Shown here in pieces: positions 15,359-23,904 of a stretch of 64,000 nucleotides of DNA (the stretch's first letter is position 1; every line of letters begins with the position of its first letter). Source of the stretch: Fibrobacter sp. (lineage in GTDB: Bacteria > Fibrobacterota > Fibrobacteria > Fibrobacterales > Fibrobacteraceae); assembly GCA_024398815.1 (NCBI GenBank), contig JAKSIL010000009.1:33517-97516 (forward strand), read 5' to 3'. Both the position numbers and the translations under genes were made by a program. The notes beneath the pieces were generated by a model, which worked only from the letters and a program-made list of their open reading frames with translations, searched no databases and was not told the DNA's origin.

Positions 15359-16609
15359 ATGATAAAGGTTTCAAACATCAGCGACAAACGCTGGTTCATG
15401 GGGAAAGGTGAAAAAATCAGGTCCATCCGCGAAATGGATTCCATATCTATCGGCGGCACCCTCCTCGCCATACTTGAAATTCTGTTCGAGAACGGAACAC
15501 GCGATCTTTACACCTTTATCGAAAACGAAAATTTCATGGGCAAAATTCTGGAAGAAGCCTTTGCCGGCGGCGCCACCGAAAGCATTTTCCCCACAGAAAA
15601 AGGATTCTTCAATTTCAAGGCTGCATGCATTCTGCCCACCAAACACCTGAGGACTGTCAAGCCTTTCGCCTTGGAGCAAAGCAATTCCGCCTTTGTAAGC
15701 CCAGGTAAATTCTTTTTCAAGCTGTTCAGGCGTTTGCAGGCGGGCACGCACCCCGAAGTCGAAATCATGGAGCACCTGAACAAAGCCGATTTCCAGGCTA
15801 CTCCTCGTTTTTTTGCGCGATGCAGCTACAAGGCCGACTCCGGCGAAGTCTACACCATCGGCATTTTGGAAGAACACCTGACCCAAGTCTCGGACGCTTG
15901 GAGCGTATTCAACAGTTCCATGGACACGGAATTGGCCGACGAACTGGGAGCAGCCACAGCACGCATGCACCGGGCGTTAAAAAACTTGGACGGATCGGAG
16001 AGCCATGCCGAAGAAGTTCCATTTGAAAAACTTCGCGGATTATTGAAGAAGGCGATTGAAACCAGCGACGACAGCGGCACCGACGCCGACAAAAGGCCGA
16101 AGGATCTTTTTCAAAAAGTATTGGATCGACTTCCGGAACTCGAAAAGATTTGCATCCATCAAAAGGCAAGAGCGGAAAGTCCGGAGTCAAATAGCGCCGC
16201 CGACATTTTCACGCCGCAGCGCATTCACGGGGATTTTCACCTCGGCCAAGTACTGGTAGAACAATCCAACAGCGACGACACTACGAAAACAACTCCGGGA
16301 ATCAAGATTATCGACTTCGAAGGCGAACCGACTCGACCATTAGAATTCCGACGCAAACTGCGCTCCCCCGCCGTGGATATCGCAGGCATGCTCCGCAGTT
16401 TCAGATACGCCGCAGCGAACGCCCACAGCGACAGTTCCGCCGCAGAACAAGCCTTTATCGCCGGGTACAGTCGAATTTCAGGCATATCACCCAATCAGAT
16501 ATTACAGGCAGCAGAGCCGTACATTTTGGCAAAGGCCGTTTATGAAGCCTGTTACGAGCTCGAATTTAGGCCCACATGGTTCTGGATACCGGCCCAGGCA
16601 CTCTTATAA
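15359..16609 (+). CDS. Maltokinase-like sugar kinase
   Basis: 416 aa. The C-terminal lobe carries the maltokinase signature: RIHGDFHLGQVL (residues 288-299, Brenner-type catalytic motif), IIDFEGEPTRPLEFRRKLRS (316-336, metal-binding DFEGE) and DIAGMLRSFRYAA. Maltokinases phosphorylate maltose with ATP to maltose 1-phosphate for the GlgE alpha-glucan route. The N-terminal lobe has the GGTLLAILEI segment typical of the family. No glgE or trehalose synthase is in this window, so substrate identity is inferred only from the motifs. It starts 36 bases after the 119-aa gene. Confidence 0.75.
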   Translation: MIKVSNISDKRWFMGKGEKIRSIREMDSISIGGTLLAILEILFENGTRDLYTFIENENFMGKILEEAFAGGATESIFPTEKGFFNFKAACILPTKHLRTVKPFALEQSNSAFVSPGKFFFKLFRRLQAGTHPEVEIMEHLNKADFQATPRFFARCSYKADSGEVYTIGILEEHLTQVSDAWSVFNSSMDTELADELGAATARMHRALKNLDGSESHAEEVPFEKLRGLLKKAIETSDDSGTDADKRPKDLFQKVLDRLPELEKICIHQKARAESPESNSAADIFTPQRIHGDFHLGQVLVEQSNSDDTTKTTPGIKIIDFEGEPTRPLEFRRKLRSPAVDIAGMLRSFRYAAANAHSDSSAAEQAFIAGYSRISGISPNQILQAAEPYILAKAVYEACYELEFRPTWFWIPAQALL

Positions 16610-16683
16610 ATAACGCATCACAGCCACGACAACGCACTAGCGGCCCTACCAAAACCCACCCGTATTTTTCTATATTAGCGGCC

Positions 16684-17469
16684 ATGACTATCGAAGAAAT
16701 GGAAAAGCACATCCGCGACGAAGCCGTGGAATTGGTGAGCAAGGAGCCTCTTTCCAAACTCATGCTCGAAGAACAGATTCTTTCCCGCAAGAATTTTGCG
16801 GAAATGCTTTCCGTTACACTCGCCTGTCAATTGGCCGGAGAAGTCATCGACCGCAACGAACTCGAAAAGATGTTCAACGCCCTGTACGAAAAGTACCCGG
16901 AACTCCTCGTGAGCGCCTGCAAGGACTTGAATGCCACCGTGATGCGCGACCCGGCCTGCACCAGTTACCTGGAACCGCTCCTGTTCTTCAAGGGTTTCCA
17001 GGGTCTGCAGACGTACCGCATGGCGCACATCCTGTGGAGCGAAAACCGCACCTTCCCCGCCAAGATGCTCCAGAGCATCATGAGCCGCAAGTTCGGCATG
17101 GATTTCCACCCGGCAGCCAAAATCGGTCATGGTCTTCTGATTGACCACGCCACGAACATCGTCATCGGCGAAACCGCAGTGGTCGGCAACAACGTGAGTT
17201 TCTTGCACGGAGTCACCTTGGGCGGTACCGGCAACGAAGTCGGCGACCGTCACCCGAAAATCGGAAACGGCGTGATGCTTGGCGCACACGCCCAGTTGCT
17301 GGGCAACATTCACATCGGCGACGGTGCAAAGATTGGCGCCGGTGCTGTCGTAGTGAGCGACGTCCCTGCACATACGACCTACGCAGGAGTCCCTGCCGTG
17401 CAGATTGGCCGCCCCCACGACGAAATGCCGAGTTTCAACATGCAGCAGGACTTCACCCGCGACGTATAG
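16684..17469 (+). CDS. cysE: Serine O-acetyltransferase
   Basis: 261 aa from ATG 16684, which matches the family start (MTIEEMEKHIRDEAVEL). The N-terminal helical domain (about 1-135) precedes a left-handed beta-helix of hexapeptide repeats (GHGLLIDHATNIVIGETAVV, HPKIGNGVMLGAHAQLLGNI) with the catalytic His/Asp pair in LLIDHATN. It acetylates L-serine with acetyl-CoA, the committed step to cysteine. It is preceded by a 74-base gap after the kinase gene and followed 10 bases later by nth. Confidence 0.92.
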   Translation: MTIEEMEKHIRDEAVELVSKEPLSKLMLEEQILSRKNFAEMLSVTLACQLAGEVIDRNELEKMFNALYEKYPELLVSACKDLNATVMRDPACTSYLEPLLFFKGFQGLQTYRMAHILWSENRTFPAKMLQSIMSRKFGMDFHPAAKIGHGLLIDHATNIVIGETAVVGNNVSFLHGVTLGGTGNEVGDRHPKIGNGVMLGAHAQLLGNIHIGDGAKIGAGAVVVSDVPAHTTYAGVPAVQIGRPHDEMPSFNMQQDFTRDV

Positions 17470-17479
17470 TTTGCGAAGC

Positions 17480-18148
17480 ATGCCCGCCACGAAGAGCATT
17501 GACGCGCAGGCCAAAAGCAAAATGTTGAGCAAAAAAGAAAAAATCGCCTTTATCGGAAAAAAATTGGACGAGTTGTACCCCAATCCGCCCATTCCACTCA
17601 ACTACACGAACGCCTTCACCATGCTCGTGGCCGTAGTGCTGAGCGCCCAATGCACCGACATCCGCGTAAACCAGGTGACGGCAGTCCTTTTCAAGAAGGC
17701 GGACACTCCGCAGAAGATGCTCAAACTGGGCGTAGACGGCATCGCCGAAATCATCAAGCCTTGCGGATTTTTCAACACCAAGAGCGCGAACATCTTCAAG
17801 CTTTCGCAAGCGCTGATCAAAGAATTTGACGGCAGCGTTCCGCAGACTTTCGAAGAACTCGAAAGTCTCCCCGGGGTCGGCCACAAGACGGCAAGCGTCA
17901 TCATGAGCCATATTTTCAAGCAGCCGGCCTTCCCCGTCGATACGCACATTCACCGTTTAGCGGAACGCTGGGGTTTAAGCGACGGAAGCAGCGTCGAAAA
18001 GACCGAAGCCGACCTGAAAAAAGTATTTCCGCCTGAAGAATGGGAAAAACGCCACTTGCAAATTATTTACTTTGGTCGTAACGAATGCAAAGCGCGCGGG
18101 CATAAAGCCGAAAATTGTCCCATTTGCAGCGCCGTCGGCTGCAAATAA
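17480..18148 (+). CDS. nth: Endonuclease III
   Basis: 222 aa from ATG 17480; ATG 17522 (208 aa) is an equally good start by family length. The helix-hairpin-helix LPGVGHKTA covers residues 130-138, with catalytic K136 and D154. It excises oxidised pyrimidines and cuts at abasic sites. The iron-sulfur cysteines are C203, C213, C216 and C221, spaced C-X9-C-X2-C-X4-C rather than the classical C-X6-C-X2-C-X5-C. The longer first loop (CKARGHKAENC) occurs in some lineages, so a cluster is still probable. It is the last gene of the cysE run. Confidence 0.9.
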   Translation: MPATKSIDAQAKSKMLSKKEKIAFIGKKLDELYPNPPIPLNYTNAFTMLVAVVLSAQCTDIRVNQVTAVLFKKADTPQKMLKLGVDGIAEIIKPCGFFNTKSANIFKLSQALIKEFDGSVPQTFEELESLPGVGHKTASVIMSHIFKQPAFPVDTHIHRLAERWGLSDGSSVEKTEADLKKVFPPEEWEKRHLQIIYFGRNECKARGHKAENCPICSAVGCK

Positions 18149-18156
18149 GCCTTTTA

Positions 18157-19089
18157 TCACTGTTTCAACAAATCGTCGAAATAGGCGATGGTCTTTTTCA
18201 GGCCTTCGCGTAAAGGAATCGTGGGTTCCCAGCCAAGAGCGCTCTTCGCGAGGTCAATGTTCGGGCGGCGCATCTTCGGATCGTCGCCAGGAAGCGGCTT
18301 ATGCACAATCTTGCTCTTGGAGCCCGTAAGGTCAAGAACTTCGTTCGCCAGTTCCAGCATGGTGAATTCACCCGGATTGCCGATGTTCACAGGTCCAATA
18401 ATCTTATCCTGGTTCATCATGCGCACGAAGCCTTCAATGAGATCATCCACATAGCAGAAACTACGCGTTTGGCTACCGTCGCCGTAAATAGTCAAGTCTT
18501 CGCCCTTCAAAGCCTGCACGATAAAGTTTGAAACCACGCGTCCATCATTCGGGAGCATGCGAGGGCCGTACGTATTGAAAATGCGCACAATGCGGATATC
18601 CACGTTATTTTGTCTGTGGTAATCCATGAACAAGGTTTCAGCCACGCGTTTGCCCTCGTCATAGCAACTGCGGATGCCTATAGGGTTCACGTTTCCCCAG
18701 TAGTCTTCCGTCTGCGGATGTACGGCCGGGTCGCCGTAAACTTCGCTTGTACTCGCCTGCAAAATACGAGCCTTCACGCGTTTTGCCATGCCAAGCATGT
18801 TGATGGCACCCATCACACTCGTCTTGATGGTCTTCACCGGATTAAACTGATAGTGGATGGGGCTTGCGGGGCAAGCCAAGTTGAAAATGCGGTCCACTTC
18901 CAAGAGAATCGGCTCCGTCACATCGTGACGAATCAGTTCAAAGCTCTTGTTGTCGCGGAGATGCGCCACATTCGCCATGCGACCCGTGAAATAGTTGTCG
19001 AGACAGATGACCTCGTGACCATCGTTCAAAAGTCTTTCGCAAAGATGACTTCCTAAAAAACCGGCACCACCCGTAACTAAGCAACGCAT
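18157..19089 (-). CDS. UDP-glucuronate decarboxylase (UXS-type)
   Basis: 310 aa. GGAGFLG (7-13) binds NAD, and the catalytic set is STS (113-115) with Y143 and K147 in YDEGK. The segments [17 protein letters not shown] and [21 protein letters not shown] are typical of UXS enzymes, which turn UDP-glucuronate into UDP-xylose. Other NDP-sugar decarboxylases or epimerases share these features, so the substrate is a family-level call. It lies among glycan genes, 127 bases after coaX on the same strand, and probably supplies a precursor for the sugar transferases. Confidence 0.85.
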   Translation of the reverse strand: MRCLVTGGAGFLGSHLCERLLNDGHEVICLDNYFTGRMANVAHLRDNKSFELIRHDVTEPILLEVDRIFNLACPASPIHYQFNPVKTIKTSVMGAINMLGMAKRVKARILQASTSEVYGDPAVHPQTEDYWGNVNPIGIRSCYDEGKRVAETLFMDYHRQNNVDIRIVRIFNTYGPRMLPNDGRVVSNFIVQALKGEDLTIYGDGSQTRSFCYVDDLIEGFVRMMNQDKIIGPVNIGNPGEFTMLELANEVLDLTGSKSKIVHKPLPGDDPKMRRPNIDLAKSALGWEPTIPLREGLKKTIAYFDDLLKQ

Positions 19090-19216
19090 AAGAACTCCAA
19101 TTAAAATCTATGCGATAATATAACAAAAGAGCTACGAACAGAGCACAATGAGCGCCGAGCTTTATAAGAAAAAAATGAAAATCAGCCGTTAAAGCCGAGG
19201 ACCTGAAGCACGGCGC

Positions 19217-20032
19217 CTATTCTTCTTCGGCATCATGTTCTTCGGCAGCGGCGGCATTTCCGCGGACAGCCACCAGGCGTACACCGTTCAATGTCAAGTA
19301 CGGGTCGTAAGTATCGATGACCTTGGAATGTCCCATCACCATCTGGCCCCATCCGCCTGTAGCAAATACGGGAACATTCTTTTTGCCCATTTCAGCTTTA
19401 ATCTTTGCGACAAGCGTTTCGAGCTCCGCCATGAATCCGTACAGAAGCCCTGCACGGATAGCATCGTCGGTATTATTCGCAATCACCTTGTCGGGCCATT
19501 CGATGCTCACCGGCAAAAGCCTTGCAGCCTTCTCGGTAAGCACGTCCAAACTGGCGCTGATGCCAGGAATGATGATACCGCCAGCGAAACCGCCGTCCTT
19601 CATCACGTCAAAAGTCGTAGCTGTTCCCATGTCCACCACGATGGCATCCTTCAAGCCGCGGTCCCTGAGCGCAATCACGTTGCAAAGACGGTCGGCACCC
19701 AGCATGGCCGGGTTCGGATAGGCAATCGGGCAGTTGAGACAGTTCTTGGAGCTCACCACCTGCACCGGACGCTTCAAAAGAGTCTGCAAGGCCTTAATCC
19801 ACGGGCGTTCGAGAACGGGCACCACCGTCGAAAGGCCCACATGCGTAATTTCGCTAGGCTTGATTTCTGAAAAGCGAATGAGACCGCCAATGCGGTTCAT
19901 CACTTCGTCGCTGGTCGTTTCCTTGCGCGTGGTAAGGCGCCAATGGTCCACGACCTTGTCGCCCTTGAAAATACCCAGAACCGTGTGGGAGTTTCCGACG
20001 TCTACAGCAAAAGTAAGCGGAAGCTTCTTCAC
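19217..20032 (-). CDS. coaX: Type III pantothenate kinase
   Basis: 271 aa, usual size. The ATP-binding DVGNSHTVLG (11-20), GADRLCNVIA, VVDMGTATTFDV and GGIIIPGI motifs define CoaX, which phosphorylates pantothenate for coenzyme A without feedback by CoA. The C-terminal 12 residues are acidic and look disordered. The start is 1 base from the nadC stop, so the two are translationally linked. Confidence 0.93.
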   Translation of the reverse strand: MKKLPLTFAVDVGNSHTVLGIFKGDKVVDHWRLTTRKETTSDEVMNRIGGLIRFSEIKPSEITHVGLSTVVPVLERPWIKALQTLLKRPVQVVSSKNCLNCPIAYPNPAMLGADRLCNVIALRDRGLKDAIVVDMGTATTFDVMKDGGFAGGIIIPGISASLDVLTEKAARLLPVSIEWPDKVIANNTDDAIRAGLLYGFMAELETLVAKIKAEMGKKNVPVFATGGWGQMVMGHSKVIDTYDPYLTLNGVRLVAVRGNAAAAEEHDAEEE

Positions 20033-20033
20033 T

Positions 20034-20897
20034 TTAAATTCTCATGGAGATGTCGAGAGCTTTCACGCTGTGGGTCAAAGCACCCACCGAGATAAAGTCA
20101 AGTCCGAGGTCTGCGATTTCCTTGGCGCGTTCCAAAGTCATGTTGCCGGAACCTTCGACCAGGCAAGTGTCTCCGCTGTCCTTGATAATCTTCAAGGCCT
20201 TGGCCATGCTCTTGTTGCTCATGTTGTCGAGCATGATCACATCGACACCCTTGTTCAGCAACTTGCGCAATTCATTGAGGGTTTCCACTTCCATTTCTAC
20301 GAGAAGATTCTTCGTATTGTTCTTCTTCACCACGGCCAAAGCTTCAAGCACGCCACCGGCAGCGGCAATGTGGTTATCCTTCACCAGGACCATGTCAAAA
20401 AGGCCCATGCGATGATTGCTCCCGCCACCGATGCGCACGGCATACTTCTGCAGAGTGCGGAATCCAGGAATCGTCTTACGAGTATCGAGGACTTTGGTCT
20501 TTCCGCCCTTCAGGGCTTCCTGGAACTTGTGGGCCACGGTAGCCACGCCGGAAAGCTGCTGGACAAAGTTGAGCAAAGTACGTTCGCCCACCAAAAGGTC
20601 GCGGGTAGAGCCGTCCAATTCAGCAATCAAATCGCCGCTCTTCACCACGTCGCCATCGTTCTTGTGGAGCGTCACCTTGACGTTAGCCTTGAGTTCCTTG
20701 AACACAAGAGCGATAACCGGAAGCCCGGCCAACACGCCATTTTCTTTGGCAATCAGGCGGGCATGCTGCTTTTGCTTTGCAGGAATGGTCCATTCGCTTG
20801 TGACATCACCCGTACGCACGTCTTCGGCCAAAGCCAAGCGGATCATGGTCAGGGCATCTTCTGTAGGAAAAACTGGAGTAGAATTATCACCGTACAT
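20034..20897 (-). CDS. nadC: Nicotinate-nucleotide pyrophosphorylase (carboxylating)
   Basis: 287 aa, typical. Substrate-binding motifs DTRKTIPGFR, VRIGGGSNHRMGL and KDNHI are intact. The enzyme condenses quinolinate with PRPP and decarboxylates it to nicotinate mononucleotide, so it feeds NAD synthesis. It is the first gene of a nadC-coaX pair on the minus strand; the repeat-rich gap 20898-21025 lies upstream. Confidence 0.94.
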   Translation of the reverse strand: MYGDNSTPVFPTEDALTMIRLALAEDVRTGDVTSEWTIPAKQKQHARLIAKENGVLAGLPVIALVFKELKANVKVTLHKNDGDVVKSGDLIAELDGSTRDLLVGERTLLNFVQQLSGVATVAHKFQEALKGGKTKVLDTRKTIPGFRTLQKYAVRIGGGSNHRMGLFDMVLVKDNHIAAAGGVLEALAVVKKNNTKNLLVEMEVETLNELRKLLNKGVDVIMLDNMSNKSMAKALKIIKDSGDTCLVEGSGNMTLERAKEIADLGLDFISVGALTHSVKALDISMRI

Positions 20898-20910
20898 TTT
20901 AAACCTTCGG

Positions 20911-21008
20911 TTAATTATGAATTATGAGTTATAAGTTATGAATTATGTGTTTTTTTAATGGAACATCCTTCGATTTTCTCGTAATTCATAATTCGTTCCT
21001 TATAACTG
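20911..21008. repeat. AT-rich repeats with inverted copies
   Basis: The stretch 20911-20947 repeats the word AATTATG three times, interleaved with GTTATAAG. Near 20980-21005, AATTCATAATTC and CTTATAAC read as its inverted counterpart, so a long imperfect hairpin can form. It fills the gap between nadC and the sugar transferase, and could be a dispersed intergenic repeat element. Confidence 0.5.
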
Positions 21009-21025
21009 CAAAGGAAAGTTTCGCG

Positions 21026-22477
21026 CTATTGCGCGCCTTTACCCGTAAGAACAACGTAAACCGTACGTACAAGAATCTGGAAATCCAAAAGCAGGCTCAT
21101 ATTCTCGTAATAGTACATGTCATACTGCAGCTTGATTTGCACATCCTCAATGCTGGTGTCGTAATGATGACGCACCTGAGCCCAACCGGTAAGACCGGGT
21201 TTCATCTTGAGGCGGCTGATATAAAAGGGAATCTGTTCGCGAAGCTGGCTGATGAACACGGCACGTTCCGGGCGCGGGCCCACCATGCTCATGTCGCCCT
21301 TGAGCACGCAAAGTATCTGCGGAAGTTCATCGATGCGAGTCTTGCGCAAGAAATGACCGATACGAGTAATTCGCGGGTCCTTCTTGGTCGCCCACTGGGC
21401 TCCGAACTTTTCGGCATCCGTACGCATGGTGCGGAATTTGTAAACCGTAAAAGGCTTGCCATAAAGGCCAATGCGTTCCTGGGAATAGAATATCGGCCCA
21501 TGGTCGTCGAGCTTAATCGCTATTGCCGCAAAAAGGCAAACCGGTAGCGAGCACAAGCCCAAAAATGCGCCAAACACGATATCGATAATACGCTTGACCT
21601 GTACCTGCCAAGGAGGCATGGTAAAGGCGAAAAGTTCCTGCAATTCAAAACCATACACAAGGTTCGCCTTGAATTGACCATTCACAACGCCATAAAGTTC
21701 GGGAACAATATAGATATGCAGCGGAAGTTCGCAGACCCAAACCAACACGCGCATGATTTCCTGGGGAGAAGCACTGTCGTGAGCAATGATAATTCCACTT
21801 ACTTTGTACTTCTTCACAAGGGAGGGCAAATCGGAATACTTGCCTAAAACAGGGACTCCGGCAAAATCGTGGGGAATCACCTGGAACCGCTCGTCGACAA
21901 AGCCCACCACGCGCTGACCGCGAGCAGGAGTCTTGGCCAAAGCCTCGGCAATCTTTTTGCCAGCTTCGGTAGCTCCCAATACAAGCATATTGTTGGCGCC
22001 ATAGCCCAAGCGCAAAAGACCACGCAAGAACAAATAAATCAGCATGCGGAAACTCGCCACAAGCATCATGGCGCAGCCACCATATATGAAAATCCACGGG
22101 AAACGGGACCCATAAATGTAGCCCTTGCTAATAGGCTGGTTTTCGACAAACTTTCCAATGAATTCGGCACCGAAGAGGCAAATAATGACAAGCACCACAC
22201 CGATGACCACCGCCCTAAGTACACGGAGAATCTGATGCGTTCTCGACATCAACAGCCACGAACGGTAAAGACCGGCGCACACAAAAAGCACAATCCAGCC
22301 GATGTTCAAAACAAGTCCGACCTGCCAATAGTCGCCAAACGAGCGAGTCGGGTCGAACTTGTCGGCAATCAGGCCGCTATGGAACTGCACCCAGAACGCC
22401 ACGACGAAACATATCGTCAAAGCGATAAAGTCCGACAGGACCAGGAGGATTCGTTCCAATGTGCTAGCTCGAAACAT
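21026..22477 (-). CDS. Polyprenyl glycosylphosphotransferase (initiating sugar transferase)
   Basis: 483 aa. Four or five membrane segments fill about residues 10-160, followed by a nucleotide-binding-like domain (MLVLGATEAGKKIAEAL) and, from about 285, the catalytic bacterial sugar transferase domain: KRIIDIVFGAFLGL, then GPIFYSQERIGLYGKPFTVYKF with FRTM, and GDMSMVGPRPER. It moves a sugar phosphate from a nucleotide sugar to undecaprenyl phosphate, the first step of exopolysaccharide or O-antigen repeat assembly. The sugar cannot be fixed from sequence. It lies 28 bases after hom on the same strand. Confidence 0.9.
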   Translation of the reverse strand: MFRASTLERILLVLSDFIALTICFVVAFWVQFHSGLIADKFDPTRSFGDYWQVGLVLNIGWIVLFVCAGLYRSWLLMSRTHQILRVLRAVVIGVVLVIICLFGAEFIGKFVENQPISKGYIYGSRFPWIFIYGGCAMMLVASFRMLIYLFLRGLLRLGYGANNMLVLGATEAGKKIAEALAKTPARGQRVVGFVDERFQVIPHDFAGVPVLGKYSDLPSLVKKYKVSGIIIAHDSASPQEIMRVLVWVCELPLHIYIVPELYGVVNGQFKANLVYGFELQELFAFTMPPWQVQVKRIIDIVFGAFLGLCSLPVCLFAAIAIKLDDHGPIFYSQERIGLYGKPFTVYKFRTMRTDAEKFGAQWATKKDPRITRIGHFLRKTRIDELPQILCVLKGDMSMVGPRPERAVFISQLREQIPFYISRLKMKPGLTGWAQVRHHYDTSIEDVQIKLQYDMYYYENMSLLLDFQILVRTVYVVLTGKGAQ

Positions 22478-22505
22478 ACGCTATAAACTACAAAAAAGCA
22501 AAGTC

Positions 22506-23795
22506 CTAAGCAAGGAACCTGATGACCTGGCTCTTTTCCACGATTTCCGGCAAAGCGTTCACGGCATCGACGGCCTTGCTCGCCTTGCTGTCGAGAGTCT
22601 TTTCGGTAATCACCACGATGGAGACCTTGCCCGGGTCCTTCACGTTCTTCTGGATAATCGTCTCGATGGAAATGTTGTTCTCGGCAAGAATGCTCGTAAT
22701 CTTCGCAAGCACGCCACAGGCGTCACGGCTGGTGAAGCGCAGGTAGTAGCGAGCGGTCGTTTCGGAGATAGGCACCAGGGTAGCGGAGTTTTCCACGTTG
22801 AACCAGCCCATGGGGAGCGCCTTGCGGCTGCCCATGTCGGTCGAGCGGGCCAGCGAGACCAAGTCGGCGACTACGGCGGAGGCGGTCGGCAAGCGGCCAG
22901 CACCGGCTCCGGTCTGGAGCGTTTCGCCCAGATTGTCGCACTGCAGGTAAACGGCGTTCAAGACGCGGTTTACGCTGGCAAGCTGATGGTCCATGGGAAC
23001 GAGGCACGGATGCACACGGGCGTCCACGCGGTCTCCGTCACGGTTGTAGATACCGAGAAGCTTGATGCAGCAGCCGAGTTCCTTGGCAAATGCGATATCC
23101 TGGGCGGTAATCTTGGAAATACCGGTAACGTTGATCTTTTCGAAATCCACGCGATGACCGCTGCAAAGGCTTGCGAGGAGGGCGGTCTTGTGGGCGGAGT
23201 CGATGCCTTCGATATCGAAAGTCGGGTCGGCTTCGGCAAAGCCGAGCCTCTGGGCGTCCTTCAACACGACATCAAAGTCCAGGCCCTCGTCGGCCATGCG
23301 GCTGAGGATGTAGTTGCAAGTGCCGTTGATGATGCAGCTGAGGCTTTCGACCGTGGAACCGAGCAAGCCTTCCTGAAGGCTACGAATTATAGGAATGCCA
23401 CCACCGACAGCAGCTTCGAACAGCACATGCAGGCCCTTCTTGGCTGCAAGAGGGAAAATTTCGTGGCCGTACTTGGCGAGGAGGGCCTTGTTGGCCGTCA
23501 CCACATGCTTACCGCTTTCGAGAGCGGCAAGAATCCACTTGCGGGGCATGTTGTAGCCACCGGCCAGTTCCACCAGCACGTCGATGTCGTTGCCGGCAAT
23601 CATTTCGTCGGCGTTGGTAGAAGTCTTGTAACCCTTTGCCTTGTAAGGAGCTACTTCTTCGTCGGACTTGGCGCAAATGCAAGCCAATTCCATTTCGACA
23701 CCCAATTTTTCCTTGTATTCGGCGATTTTTTGTTCGAGAATTTGAATAACACCACCACCGACGGTGCCAGTACCAATTAAGCCTATACGCAACAT
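22506..23795 (-). CDS. hom: Homoserine dehydrogenase
   Basis: 429 aa from ATG 23795, with GGAG 8 bases before it; an earlier in-frame start at 23828 is rejected. The N-terminal NAD(P) fold begins MLRIGLIGTGTVGGG; the central region holds the conserved GLDFDVVLKDAQ and GFAEADPTFDIEG segments. The C-terminal ACT domain (around YYLRFTSRDACGVL) is the usual threonine sensor. The enzyme reduces aspartate semialdehyde to homoserine for threonine and methionine. Its position between two sugar transferases is metabolically unrelated. Confidence 0.94.
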   Translation of the reverse strand: MLRIGLIGTGTVGGGVIQILEQKIAEYKEKLGVEMELACICAKSDEEVAPYKAKGYKTSTNADEMIAGNDIDVLVELAGGYNMPRKWILAALESGKHVVTANKALLAKYGHEIFPLAAKKGLHVLFEAAVGGGIPIIRSLQEGLLGSTVESLSCIINGTCNYILSRMADEGLDFDVVLKDAQRLGFAEADPTFDIEGIDSAHKTALLASLCSGHRVDFEKINVTGISKITAQDIAFAKELGCCIKLLGIYNRDGDRVDARVHPCLVPMDHQLASVNRVLNAVYLQCDNLGETLQTGAGAGRLPTASAVVADLVSLARSTDMGSRKALPMGWFNVENSATLVPISETTARYYLRFTSRDACGVLAKITSILAENNISIETIIQKNVKDPGKVSIVVITEKTLDSKASKAVDAVNALPEIVEKSQVIRFLA

Positions 23796-23904
23796 AATAG
23801 CGTCTCCAGTTAAAATTTTACATCCCAATAATAGAAAAAAGAATTATACACCAAAAGCAACAAAACAAATACATATCAAAAAAAAGAATGCTATATTGTA
23901 GAGC

